Shown here piece after piece: positions 37,623 to 46,763 of a stretch of 64,000 nucleotides of DNA. Numbering within the stretch: position 1 is the stretch's first letter; every line of letters begins with the position of its first letter. The position numbers and the translations under genes are program-made. The notes beneath the pieces were generated by a model. It worked only from the letters and a program-made list of their open reading frames with translations, did not search any database and was not told the DNA's origin. The stretch is from Pseudomonas sp. WN033. GTDB lineage: Bacteria > Pseudomonadota > Gammaproteobacteria > Pseudomonadales > Pseudomonadaceae. The stretch is from positions 372,001-436,000 of the forward strand of contig NSKG01000004.1 of the NCBI GenBank assembly GCA_002287035.1, written 5' to 3'.

Positions 37623-37665
37623 AACGGCAATAGCGGCAATGGTTTTTGCCGCTATTGCCGTTTTT
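37623..37665 (+). terminator. Strong terminator after flgE
   Basis: Perfect 17-bp stem AACGGCAATAGCGGCAA / TTGCCGCTATTGCCGTT with a 6-base loop, running into five Ts. It splits flgBCDE from flgFGHIJKL. Confidence 0.95.
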
Positions 37666-37723
37666 ATTTCCTGATCGTTTATATCTTTTTGATTTTGCTG
37701 AATAAATGCTGTTTCAGCAGGTC

Positions 37724-37739
37724 TGGCACGATGTCTGCA
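37724..37739 (+). promoter_or_regulatory. Sigma-54 promoter of the flgFGHIJKL operon
   Basis: TGGCAC-GATGT-CTGCA, matching TGGCAC-N5-TTGCW except one base, 56 bp before flgF. Confidence 0.88.
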
Positions 37740-37794
37740 TTACTCCTGGTGAATAAGGTTAAAGCGGCAATTCTTTGTCGAACCGGGAGTTCCC

Positions 37795-38535
37795 ATGGAC
37801 AAATCGTTGTACATCTCCATGACCGGCGCCAGCCAGAACATGCTGGCGCAGCGGGCGCACGCCAATAATCTGGCGAACATCAATACCACCGGTTTTCGCG
37901 GTGATTTCGAGCAGGCTCGGTCGATGCCGGTATTTGGTGAAAGCTATCCGACCCGGGCCTACGCGATGACCGAGCGCCCAGGTACCAATTTTTCCCAGGG
38001 TAGCTTGCTGGAAACCGGTCGTGACCTGGATGTCGCCGTGGAAGGTGAAGGCTGGATTGCGGTTCAGGCCCCGGACGGCACTGAGGCCTATACCCGGGCT
38101 GGCAGTCTGGGCGTCGATGTGTTCGGCATCCTGCGTACCAGCAATGGTTTGCCGGTGATGGGCAATGCCGGGCCGATCGCGATTCCTCCGGCTGACAAGA
38201 TCGAAATCGGCGTAGACGGCACTATCACTATTCGGGCCCAGGGTGAGGCGCCCAATGTGCTGGCCGAGATTGACCGGATCAAACTGGTCAATCCCGATCC
38301 TGCTTTGTTACGCAAGGGCCCGGACGGACTGATGCGGGTCGAGGGTGAGCTGGAGCAGCCGGCGGACGGTGCGATTCGGGTAGCTACCGGCTTTCTGGAA
38401 GGCAGCAACGTCAATGCGGTGTCGGAAATGACCTCAATGCTGGCGCTGGCCAGACAGTTCGAGCTGCACGTCAAGATGATGCGTACCGCCGAAGAAAACA
38501 GCCGGGCCAGCGAGCGCCTGTTGCAGATCAGCTAA
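37795..38535 (+). CDS. flgF: Flagellar proximal rod protein FlgF
   Basis: Rod component joining the proximal rod to FlgG. It is 246 residues, starting MDKSLYISMTGASQNMLAQR with NLANINTTGFRGDFEQ, then DVAVEGEGWIAVQ and the C-terminal EGSNVNAVSEMTSMLALARQ. First gene of the second hook/rod operon, behind its own sigma-54 promoter. flgG follows after 18 bp. Confidence 0.96.
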   Translation: MDKSLYISMTGASQNMLAQRAHANNLANINTTGFRGDFEQARSMPVFGESYPTRAYAMTERPGTNFSQGSLLETGRDLDVAVEGEGWIAVQAPDGTEAYTRAGSLGVDVFGILRTSNGLPVMGNAGPIAIPPADKIEIGVDGTITIRAQGEAPNVLAEIDRIKLVNPDPALLRKGPDGLMRVEGELEQPADGAIRVATGFLEGSNVNAVSEMTSMLALARQFELHVKMMRTAEENSRASERLLQIS

Positions 38536-38553
38536 AGTTATTGGAGAAACAAC

Positions 38554-39339
38554 ATGCACGCAGCACTCTGGGTAAGCAAGACCGGTCTGTCCGCTCAGGA
38601 CACCATGCTCACCACCATTTCCAACAACCTGGCGAACGTTGCTACCACCGGTTTCAAGCGTGACCGGCCTGAATTTGAGGATCTGCTGTATCAGGTCAAG
38701 CGCCAGCCTGGCGGCCAAAGCACCCAGGACACCCAACTGCCGTCTGGCCTGCAGGTCGGGACCGGGGTGCGGGTGGTTGGCACGCAGAAAATCTTCACCC
38801 AGGGCTCGCTGCAGACTACCGAGCAACCACTGGACATGGCCATCAACGGCCGCGGGTTTTTCCAGATCCTGATGCCTGACGGCAACATCGGTTACACCCG
38901 TGACGGTAGCTTCCACCTGGATGCCGAAGGCCAGATCGTCACTTCCAGTGGCTTCCCGCTAGAGCCAGGCATTGCCCTGCCCGATGACGTGCAGACCCTG
39001 ACCGTCGGTGAAGACGGCACAGTCAGCATCACCGTATTCGGCGACCCGGGCATTCAGCAGATTGGTCTGATTCAGACCGCCGACTTCATCAACCCGGCTG
39101 GCATGCAGGCGATTGGTAACAACCTGTTCCTAGAGACAGCTGCCAGTGGCGCGCCACAGGTTGGCAACCCCGGTCAGAACGGCCTGGGTACCGTGCTGCA
39201 GAACACTCTGGAGAACTCCAACGTCAGCGTCGTCGAGGAACTGGTCAATATGATCACCACTCAGCGTGCCTACGAAATGAACTCCAAGGTGATTTCCACC
39301 GCCGACCAGATGCTGCAATACGTCAGTCAGACCCTCTGA
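38554..39339 (+). CDS. flgG: Flagellar distal rod protein FlgG
   Basis: Main distal rod subunit. It is 261 residues with NNLANVATTGFKRDRPEFED, DMAINGRGFFQI and the C-terminal ENSNVSVVEELVNMITTQRA, almost invariant in the family. GGAG precedes the start. It lies between flgF and flgH. Confidence 0.98.
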   Translation: MHAALWVSKTGLSAQDTMLTTISNNLANVATTGFKRDRPEFEDLLYQVKRQPGGQSTQDTQLPSGLQVGTGVRVVGTQKIFTQGSLQTTEQPLDMAINGRGFFQILMPDGNIGYTRDGSFHLDAEGQIVTSSGFPLEPGIALPDDVQTLTVGEDGTVSITVFGDPGIQQIGLIQTADFINPAGMQAIGNNLFLETAASGAPQVGNPGQNGLGTVLQNTLENSNVSVVEELVNMITTQRAYEMNSKVISTADQMLQYVSQTL

Positions 39340-39354
39340 CGGGAGTGATGTGAA

Positions 39355-40032
39355 ATGAACGCCCTGAGAACCACTGTGTTGATGCTGGCCAGCCTGAGTC
39401 TGGTGGCTTGCGTGCAAACGCCGCCGCGCCCGGACGATCCGGCCTATGCGCCGGTACTGCCGCGCACGCCGATGCCGCAGGAGCTGAACAATGGTGCGAT
39501 TTATCAACCAGGGTTTGAAATGAGCCTGTATGACGACCGCAAGGCGCATCGGGTGGGCGACATCATTACCATTACCCTGCAGGAGCGCACTGCCGCGCGC
39601 AAAAGTGCTGACAACGAAATAAGCAAGAGTAGCTCGACTCAGATCAGCACCCCGACTCTGTTTGGTAACGGCGTACGCATGGGCGGTCTGAACATGGGGG
39701 TCGACATGGGCGGGGAGCGCAGCTTTAACGGCGATGCGTCGGCCAATCAGAGCAACAGCCTGACTGGTTCAATCACTGTGACTGTGGCTGAAGTATTGCC
39801 CAATGGCATTTTGCGGGTGCGTGGCGAGAAGTGGATCACCCTCAACAATGGCGATGAGCTGATTCGCATTGCCGGGCTGGTGCGCAGTGATGATATCGGC
39901 CAGGACAACACCGTACCCTCGACCCGGGTGGCTGATGCCCGGATCACCTATTCGGGTACCGGAGCCTTTGCCAATGCCAGCCAGCCCGGTTGGCTCAGTC
40001 AGTTCTTCATGAGCCCGCTGTGGCCGTTCTAG
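39355..40032 (+). CDS. flgH: Flagellar L-ring lipoprotein FlgH
   Basis: Forms the outer-membrane L-ring bushing. It is 225 residues with a lipoprotein signal peptide and lipobox LVAC (lipidated Cys near residue 20) and the family segments [20 protein letters not shown] and [20 protein letters not shown]. The stop codon TAG is the first part of the flgI ribosome site (TAGGAG), so the two genes are coupled. Confidence 0.97.
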   Translation: MNALRTTVLMLASLSLVACVQTPPRPDDPAYAPVLPRTPMPQELNNGAIYQPGFEMSLYDDRKAHRVGDIITITLQERTAARKSADNEISKSSSTQISTPTLFGNGVRMGGLNMGVDMGGERSFNGDASANQSNSLTGSITVTVAEVLPNGILRVRGEKWITLNNGDELIRIAGLVRSDDIGQDNTVPSTRVADARITYSGTGAFANASQPGWLSQFFMSPLWPF

Positions 40033-40043
40033 GAGCATCGATC

Positions 40044-41144
40044 ATGCGTAGCCTGCTGCTTTCCCTGTGCCTGATTCTGCTCAGCCCGCTGGTTCATGCC
40101 GAGCGTTTGAAGGATATCGCCAGTATTGCCGGGGTGCGAACCAACCAGTTGATCGGTTATGGCCTGGTGGTGGGGCTTGATGGTTCTGGTGATCAGACCA
40201 GCCAGACCCCGTTCACGGTGCAGACTTTCAACAACATGTTGACCCAGTTCGGCATTACCGTGCCGCCGGGGACCCGGATTCAGATGAAGAACGTTGCCGC
40301 CGTGGCGATCCATGCTGACCTGCCGCCGTTCGCTCGCCCGGGACAGACCATCGACATCACCGTGTCCTCGATCGGCAATGCCAAGAGTCTGCGCGGCGGC
40401 AGCCTGCTGATGACCCCGCTCAAGGGGATTGATGGTCAGGTCTATGCCATTGCCCAGGGCAATCTGGTGGTCGGCGGCTTCGGTGCCGAGGGCGCTGATG
40501 GCTCACGGATCACTGTTAATGTGCCGAGCGTAGGCCGGATTCCTGGCGGCGCCACGGTTGAACGGGCGGTGGCCAGTCCGTTTGCCTCCAGCGATCACCT
40601 GGTGTTCAACCTCAATCGTCCGGACTTCACCACCGCCAAGCGGGTGGTTGATCAGATCAACAACACCTTTGGCCCGGATGTGGCCCAGGCGCTGGATGCC
40701 GGGGCGATCAAGGTGCGGGCGCCGCTGGATCCGAATCACCGGGTCGATTATCTGTCGATGGTCGAGAACCTGCGCATTGAACAGGGCAACGCCGCCGCCA
40801 AGGTCATCATCAATTCGCGTACCGGCACTATCGTCATTGGTCAGGATGTCCGGGTTCAGCCGGCGGCGGTGACCCATGGCGGGTTGACCGTGACCATCAG
40901 CGAAAACCTGCAGGTCAGCCAGCCGGGGGCACCGTTTGCCGGTGGTCAGACCGTGGTTACACCCAGCTCGCAGATCGATATTGAGGAAGGTGACGGCCGG
41001 ATGTTCGTGTTCAACCCCGGGGTCTCCCTTGATGAGATTGTCCGCGCGGTCAACCAGGTGGGTGCGGCTCCCGGTGACCTGATGGCGATTCTCGAAGCCC
41101 TGCGTCAGGCCGGTGCGCTGAATGCCGACCTGGTGGTGATCTGA
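40044..41144 (+). CDS. flgI: Flagellar P-ring protein FlgI
   Basis: Forms the periplasmic P-ring in the peptidoglycan layer. From the ATG at 40044 it is 366 residues with a signal peptide ([19 protein letters not shown]), then [20 protein letters not shown] and later [20 protein letters not shown]. The frame is open further upstream, but the AGGAG ribosome site and the signal peptide fix the start. FlgA, encoded on the other strand, is its chaperone. Confidence 0.97.
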   Translation: MRSLLLSLCLILLSPLVHAERLKDIASIAGVRTNQLIGYGLVVGLDGSGDQTSQTPFTVQTFNNMLTQFGITVPPGTRIQMKNVAAVAIHADLPPFARPGQTIDITVSSIGNAKSLRGGSLLMTPLKGIDGQVYAIAQGNLVVGGFGAEGADGSRITVNVPSVGRIPGGATVERAVASPFASSDHLVFNLNRPDFTTAKRVVDQINNTFGPDVAQALDAGAIKVRAPLDPNHRVDYLSMVENLRIEQGNAAAKVIINSRTGTIVIGQDVRVQPAAVTHGGLTVTISENLQVSQPGAPFAGGQTVVTPSSQIDIEEGDGRMFVFNPGVSLDEIVRAVNQVGAAPGDLMAILEALRQAGALNADLVVI

Positions 41145-41158
41145 GCGGAGCAGCGAGC

Positions 41159-42214
41159 ATGAACCTTACAAGCCAGCAGAGCCTCAACTACACCGACCTC
41201 AATGCCATGAGCCAGCTCAAGCATGGTAGCCAGGCCAACAGCCCGGGCAACCTGCGGCGGGTGGCTGAGCAGTTCGAGTCGCTGTTTCTGAACATGATGG
41301 TCAAGAGCATGCGCGATGCCAACGAAGTGTTCGCCGAGGGCAACCCGCTCAACACCAATCAGACTCGCTTCTATCAAGACATGTACGACAACCAGATGAG
41401 CGTGCATTTGGCTGAGAAGCAGGGCGTTGGGCTGGCTGACATGATGGTGCGGCAAATGTCCCCCAAGGGCCAGTCTGCTGGTTCGCAAGCGGCTGAGGCT
41501 GCACCGGCAGCAGACCAGTCGGCCCTGTTGGCGCGTCGGCGGCTGGCGATGATCAGCCGTAATCCGGCGGTAATGGGTGAGGGTGCCGCTCCGGTTAACA
41601 ATGAGCGCCCGGTTAGCCAGGCCGAGAGTGTGACCAACTGGCAGCCGCTCAGGGCTATGCAGGGCGTCAGCCGCACTGCGCCAGCGCAGAGTTCAGCCAG
41701 TGAGACTGCGATTGCCGGGCGACGCAGCTTTGCCAATCCGGCCGAGTTCGTTGCCACTATGCTGCCAATGGCCGAACGTGCCGCTGAACGCCTTGGCATC
41801 GATCCGCACTATCTGGTCGCTCAGGCAGCTCTGGAGACCGGCTGGGGCCGCTCATTTGCCGGCGGCAACAGCCATAACCTGTTTGGCATCAAGGCCCATG
41901 GCGGCTGGCAGGGAGATTCGGCATCGGCCATGACCCATGAGTTCCGTGATGGCGCGCTGAATCGTGAACGGGCCAACTTCCGGGCCTATGCCTCGTTCGA
42001 GCAGAGCTTTGACGACTACGTTGAATTCCTGCACCGCAATGGCCGTTATCAGCAGGCCTTACAGACTACCGACAACCCCGATGCCTTTTTCCGTGAGCTG
42101 CAGCGCGCCGGTTATGCCACCGACCCGCAGTACGCCAGCAAGGTATCGCGCATTGCCCGCCAGTTGCTCAGTCAGCAGGCAACAGCCGGCAATGACAACC
42201 GTCAGCTGAGCTGA
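41159..42214 (+). CDS. flgJ: Flagellar rod assembly protein / peptidoglycan hydrolase FlgJ
   Basis: Bifunctional: the N-terminal half (about 20-105) caps the growing rod (RRVAEQFESLFLNMMVKSMR), and the C-terminal glucosaminidase domain (about 190-340) opens the peptidoglycan for it. The catalytic region AQAALETGWGRSF carries the acid Glu, followed by NLFGIKAH. It is 351 residues, the long beta/gamma-proteobacterial form. A Ser/Ala-rich linker lies between the domains. Confidence 0.96.
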   Translation: MNLTSQQSLNYTDLNAMSQLKHGSQANSPGNLRRVAEQFESLFLNMMVKSMRDANEVFAEGNPLNTNQTRFYQDMYDNQMSVHLAEKQGVGLADMMVRQMSPKGQSAGSQAAEAAPAADQSALLARRRLAMISRNPAVMGEGAAPVNNERPVSQAESVTNWQPLRAMQGVSRTAPAQSSASETAIAGRRSFANPAEFVATMLPMAERAAERLGIDPHYLVAQAALETGWGRSFAGGNSHNLFGIKAHGGWQGDSASAMTHEFRDGALNRERANFRAYASFEQSFDDYVEFLHRNGRYQQALQTTDNPDAFFRELQRAGYATDPQYASKVSRIARQLLSQQATAGNDNRQLS

Positions 42215-42228
42215 ACAGGGAGTAAAGC

Positions 42229-44211
42229 ATGGCAGACCTGTTATCGATTGGCCTGAGTGGCTTGTCCATCGCCCGTACTAATCTGGCGGTCACCGGACAT
42301 AACATCACCAACGTCGACACCCCCGGCTTTTCCCGCCAGGGCGCGATCCAGTCCACCCGTCCGGCCCAGTTCACCGGTGGTGGTTATATCGGCTCCGGGG
42401 CGACCATCGTCGATGTGCGGCGGATATACAACTCGTTCTATACCAATCAGTTGCAGGTCAGCACCGCAATCAACAGCGACGTCAAGGCTTACAAGAGCCA
42501 GATCGATCAGCTCGATGCATTGCTCGGTGGGACCACCACCGGTATTGGCCCGGGTATCCAGAAGCTGTTTGCCGCGCTACAGACCGCTGCCGAAGATCCG
42601 GCCAATATTCCGGCCCGGCAACTGGTGATTTCCGAATCCCAGGGGCTGGCCAGTCGTTTCAACAGCTTGTATGCGCAACTGGAAACCCAGAACAACTTCA
42701 TTAACAAGCAGATGGGGTTGGTTTCCGATCAGGTCAACCGGCTGTCGGCGAGTATCGCCGGTTACAACAATGCGATTGCGGTAGCGGCTTCCAGTGGTCA
42801 GCAGCCTAATGATCTGATCGATGCCCGCGACGAGGCGATCCGTCAACTGAGCACCTATATCGGGGTGACCGCGGTTCCTCAGGATGACAACACTATCAAC
42901 CTGTTTATTGGTTCCGGCCAGCCACTGGTAGTTGGTAATAGCGCGTCGCGGTTGGAAGTGGTGCCGGGTTTGCGTGATCCGTCACGCTCTGAGGTGCAAC
43001 TGGTCAATGCCGGGTCGCGGCAAGGTGTAACCGACCTGATTACCGGTGGGGAAATGGGTGGTTTGCTACGTTACCGTAGTGAAGTGTTGGATGATGCCTT
43101 CAATACCATCGGTCGGCTGGCGCTGTCGATTTCCGAACAGATCAATAACCAACTTGGCCAGGGTCTGGATCTGCTGGGTAATGCCGGCGGCAACCTGTTT
43201 ACCAATATTAACAGCCCCGAGTATGTTGCTCTGCGCAGCCTGGCCCGGGCCGGCAACAGTGATGACAGCGCACTGCTTGGGGTGAATATCACCGATACCA
43301 GCAAGCTGACCACCTCCGACTACGCTTTGGAGTTCACCAGTGCCGACACCTTCACCTTACGCCGGCTGTCGGACAATACTCAGGTCGGGGTATTCAACAT
43401 CAACGATGTGCCGCCACCGGAAGTCGATGGGTTCAGCATCTCTGCGTTGAACGGCAGCTTTGCCGCCGGGGACCGTTTTGTCCTGACTCCGACCCGCAAT
43501 GCCGCCGCTACCATTGGTACGGTGATGACTCAGCCAGAGCAACTGGCACTGGCCTTGCCGGTCACAGCCGAGGCGGCGCTGAATAACCGCGGTAACGGCA
43601 CCATCAGTCAGCCCGAGATCATTTACGGTCCGCAGCCGCTCGACACTGCCGCGTTGCAGGCCGTGCTGCCATTCAGCTTCACGGTCAATAACAATGAGTT
43701 GACGGCCAGTAGCGGCAGCTTCGTGCCCTCGCCACTGACCATTACCCCGGGGCAGCCGAATCAGGTCGAGTGGACCGATGGTACTCACACGCTGCGTTTC
43801 ACTGTGGCCGGTAACCCCCAGGATGGCGATAGCTTCAGCGTTAACTACAACGCTGATCCGGCAACCGGTACACCAGGTGTATCAGACAACCGCAATGCGC
43901 TGAAACTGCTGGAGTTGCAAAACAAGGCGGTGATTGGCTTGCAGGGCGGTGCCAGCGGGATCTCCTTCGTCGACTCCTATGGCGATATGGTGCAGCGGGT
44001 CGGGACCCTGACCGCTCAGGCGCGCATGGATGAACAGGCCAGTGGCGCAGTGCTGGCCCAGGCCCAGAACAACCGTGACTCGGTTGCCGGGGTCAACCTG
44101 GATGAAGAGGCGGCCAACCTGATCAAGTTCGAGCAGTACTACAATGCCTCGGCGCAGATCATTCAGGTTGCCCGCTCCTTGTTCGATACATTGATCAGTT
44201 CCTTCCGTTAA
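42229..44211 (+). CDS. flgK: Flagellar hook-associated protein 1 FlgK
   Basis: First junction protein between hook and filament. It is 660 residues with the N-terminal MADLLSIGLSGLSIARTNLA and TGHNITNVDTPGFSRQGA, and the C-terminal GVNLDEEAANLIKFEQYYNA. The central region (about 330-540) is family-variable. flgL follows after 11 bp. Export should use the FlgN chaperone encoded at 30.8 kb. Confidence 0.97.
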   Translation: MADLLSIGLSGLSIARTNLAVTGHNITNVDTPGFSRQGAIQSTRPAQFTGGGYIGSGATIVDVRRIYNSFYTNQLQVSTAINSDVKAYKSQIDQLDALLGGTTTGIGPGIQKLFAALQTAAEDPANIPARQLVISESQGLASRFNSLYAQLETQNNFINKQMGLVSDQVNRLSASIAGYNNAIAVAASSGQQPNDLIDARDEAIRQLSTYIGVTAVPQDDNTINLFIGSGQPLVVGNSASRLEVVPGLRDPSRSEVQLVNAGSRQGVTDLITGGEMGGLLRYRSEVLDDAFNTIGRLALSISEQINNQLGQGLDLLGNAGGNLFTNINSPEYVALRSLARAGNSDDSALLGVNITDTSKLTTSDYALEFTSADTFTLRRLSDNTQVGVFNINDVPPPEVDGFSISALNGSFAAGDRFVLTPTRNAAATIGTVMTQPEQLALALPVTAEAALNNRGNGTISQPEIIYGPQPLDTAALQAVLPFSFTVNNNELTASSGSFVPSPLTITPGQPNQVEWTDGTHTLRFTVAGNPQDGDSFSVNYNADPATGTPGVSDNRNALKLLELQNKAVIGLQGGASGISFVDSYGDMVQRVGTLTAQARMDEQASGAVLAQAQNNRDSVAGVNLDEEAANLIKFEQYYNASAQIIQVARSLFDTLISSFR

Positions 44212-44222
44212 CGGTGCCGGTT

Positions 44223-45461
44223 ATGCGCATTTCGACCATTCAGGCTTTTAATAACGGCGTCAACGGCTTGCAGACCAACTATGCGAGCCTGACCCGAACC
44301 CAGCAGCAGATCAGTACCGGGATGCGTATACTGTCGCCGGCCGATGATCCAGTGGCCTCGGTGCGGCTGTTGCAACTGGATCAGGAGGCTTCGAGGCTGA
44401 GCCAGTACAAGGCCAACCTGGATGCCGCCGAAAACAGCCTGACCCAGGAAGAGGTGGTGTTGCAGTCGGTGGTCAACATCATGCAGCGGATCCGCGAGAT
44501 CGCTGTACAGGCCGGCAACGGTGCCCTGGACAGCGGTGACCGGGCCAGCCTGGCGCAGGAACTCAAGCAGCGTGAAGACGAGCTGTTCGGGCTGTTCAAT
44601 AGTCAGAATGCCCGGGGCGAGTATCTGTTTTCAGGTTATCAGGGCAAGACTCAACCGTTTATCCGCGAGCCCGATGGCAGCTACAGCTATCAGGGTGATG
44701 AGGGCCAGCGGTTTCTCGAGATCGCCAGCGGCAACCAGATTGCCATCAATGATAACGGCAAGGCGCTGTTTCTCGATATTCCCAATGCCAACCGGGTCGA
44801 TACGGTTGCCGATCCGGGCAATACCGGCAGTGCGCGGATTTCTCTTGGGCAGGTGGAGAACAAGCTGGCTTTCGACAATCAGCTCTATCCGCTGGGTGGG
44901 GTACAGATCGTCTTTTCCAGCACCACTGACTACGAGATTGTCGACAGCAACGGCGATCCGCTGGCGCCTCCGGTCACCGGTCAGCTCAGTCCCAACGAGG
45001 ACAATGAATACACCATCCGCTATGGCGGGGTCGCCATCACTCTCAATGGCGAGCCAGCAGCGGGCGACAGCTTCAGCATTACTCCCAGTGGTGAGGAAAA
45101 ACGCGGCATTCTCGACAGTATCCGGGTGCTGCGCCAGGCACTGGAAAATGCCGAAGACACTCCCGACGGCAATCTGGCCACCCGTGATGCAGTAGCGGTG
45201 GGTCTGCTCAATATCGACAATGCCATCGGCACGGTGTTGAGCAAGCAGACTGAACTGGGTGCGCGACTTAACGTGATCGATACCCGGCGTGACGAGAACC
45301 TTGATCTGACCCTGATCAACCAGTCGGTTACTTCCGAGTTGCAGGATCTGGATTATGCCGAGGCGCTCAGCCGTCTGAGCCTGCAAACCGTGCTGCTCGA
45401 GGCGTCACAGCAGAGTTTCGTCAAGATCAACGGCCTGAGCCTGTTCAATCTGCTGCGCTGA
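44223..45461 (+). CDS. flgL: Flagellar hook-associated protein 3 FlgL
   Basis: Second hook-filament junction protein, flagellin-like at both ends. From the ATG at 44223 (MRISTIQAFNNGVNGLQTNY) it is 412 residues, with ADDPVASVRLLQLDQEASRL and the C-terminal EALSRLSLQTVLLEASQQSF. An upstream GTG adds three residues. Last gene of the block. Its last 17 bases overlap the 3' end of the convergent LysR gene. No flagellin gene follows in the window. Confidence 0.96.
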   Translation: MRISTIQAFNNGVNGLQTNYASLTRTQQQISTGMRILSPADDPVASVRLLQLDQEASRLSQYKANLDAAENSLTQEEVVLQSVVNIMQRIREIAVQAGNGALDSGDRASLAQELKQREDELFGLFNSQNARGEYLFSGYQGKTQPFIREPDGSYSYQGDEGQRFLEIASGNQIAINDNGKALFLDIPNANRVDTVADPGNTGSARISLGQVENKLAFDNQLYPLGGVQIVFSSTTDYEIVDSNGDPLAPPVTGQLSPNEDNEYTIRYGGVAITLNGEPAAGDSFSITPSGEEKRGILDSIRVLRQALENAEDTPDGNLATRDAVAVGLLNIDNAIGTVLSKQTELGARLNVIDTRRDENLDLTLINQSVTSELQDLDYAEALSRLSLQTVLLEASQQSFVKINGLSLFNLLR

Positions 45462-46362
45462 GGCGTTGGCGGTTCTCGTCCTGCAATAACCGTATGAAAG
45501 CCCGGGCGGCCGGCGACAGTGGTCGTCCGACCCGGGTCACCAGGCCATAGCTGGTACCGGGCAGCAGTTCCGGCCAGTCCAGCAATACCAGCTCTCCTCG
45601 TTCCAGGTCCGGGCCCAGAATATCCCGAGTGGCAAAGCTTAGGGCGTCACTGTGGCGTACCAGGCGCATCAGTACGTCCAGGTTGTCGCATTCCAGGTTG
45701 ATCAGTGGCTCGCGGCCGGCAAGCGTGCGGCGCATGTAATCATGCACCGGTTGCGGCAAGCGGAAGCTTGCCAGTGGATAGGTGTTGAGGTCGGCATTGT
45801 TTAGTCCGGCCTTGTTGGCAAGCGGGTGGCCGGCCCGGCAGAACAGTACGCTGGGGTTTTGGCGTAGCGGCAGCACATGCAATTGCGGATCCTGCTCCAG
45901 TTCCCGGATATCGGCGACGAACAGTTCCAGGGTGTCAGCCAGCAAGCGCTCGCGTAACTCTTCCCAATGCTGGATGACCAGCTTCAGCGCCACGCCGGGG
46001 TGCTGGCGATTGAACCGGCCCATGGTTGCAGGCACCAGTCGGGCAGCCGGGAAGGGACCGGCGCCAATCAGCAGTTCGCCTGACTCCAGATCGTTGAACT
46101 GTTGCAGGGCGTTTTTCAGCGCTGCACTGCCGGCCAGCAGGCGTTTGGCGTGTTCAAGTACCAACTGTCCCTGTGGGGTCAGTTCCACGCCCTTGCCGCC
46201 ACGAATGATCAGTGGGCAACCCAGGCGCTGCTCCAGGTTCTGGATGCTGCGGGTGAGTGCTGGCTGGCTCAGGCCGATGGCTTCTCCGGCACGAATAAAA
46301 CCCTGGTGTTCGACCAGGGCAACAAAATGGCGCAGGGCGCGCAGGTCAATTGGCTGACTCAT
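45445..46362 (-). CDS. LysR-family transcription regulator
   Basis: Typical 305-residue LysR regulator: N-terminal winged helix (about 5-65, LRALRHFVALVEHQGFIRAG and SQPALTRSIQNLEQRLGCPL) and a two-lobe effector domain (about 90-300). The target and inducer are unknown. Its ATG overlaps the cueR stop codon (ATGA) and its 3' end overlaps flgL by 17 bp, so it is transcribed as the third gene behind copA and cueR. This is not where a LysR gene is expected, since most are divergent from their target. Confidence 0.88.
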   Translation of the reverse strand: MSQPIDLRALRHFVALVEHQGFIRAGEAIGLSQPALTRSIQNLEQRLGCPLIIRGGKGVELTPQGQLVLEHAKRLLAGSAALKNALQQFNDLESGELLIGAGPFPAARLVPATMGRFNRQHPGVALKLVIQHWEELRERLLADTLELFVADIRELEQDPQLHVLPLRQNPSVLFCRAGHPLANKAGLNNADLNTYPLASFRLPQPVHDYMRRTLAGREPLINLECDNLDVLMRLVRHSDALSFATRDILGPDLERGELVLLDWPELLPGTSYGLVTRVGRPLSPAARAFIRLLQDENRQRLSAAD

Positions 46363-46763
46363 TGGCCGTTGCTTCCGGTAGCGGCCAGGTTGTCGAGAAT
46401 CGGACAGTCAGGCCGGGTATCACCATGGCAACAGTGCGCCAGGTGGGCGAGGGTGTCTCGGATGGCCTGAAGATCAGCGATCTTCTGTTCCAGCTCAAGC
46501 ACATGTCCCTGCACCAGGGTTTTGACCTCCGCGCTGCTGCGCTCGCGGTCCTGCCACAGAGCCAGAAGCTGGGCAATCTGTTCGATCGAAAAGCCCAGAC
46601 CACGGGCGCGATGAATGAACCGCAGGGTATGCAGATCGCGTTCGTCATAGCGCCGATAACCTGCGTCGCTGCGAGCGGCATTGGGCAGCAGAGCGATGCT
46701 CTCGTAATGACGGATCATGCGCGGGGTCAGACCGCTGTGTTTGGCTGCTTGGCTGATATTCAT
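46359..46763 (-). CDS. cueR: Cu(I)-responsive MerR-family regulator CueR
   Basis: Copper(I)/silver sensor that activates copA by untwisting its promoter. The 134-residue protein has the MerR helix-turn-helix ([20 protein letters not shown]) and the metal loop with Cys112 and Cys120 ([10 protein letters not shown]), the exact CueR positions. Its start overlaps the copA stop codon (ATGA). Being inside the operon it controls, it is expected to be copper-induced too. Confidence 0.94.
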   Translation of the reverse strand: MNISQAAKHSGLTPRMIRHYESIALLPNAARSDAGYRRYDERDLHTLRFIHRARGLGFSIEQIAQLLALWQDRERSSAEVKTLVQGHVLELEQKIADLQAIRDTLAHLAHCCHGDTRPDCPILDNLAATGSNGQ

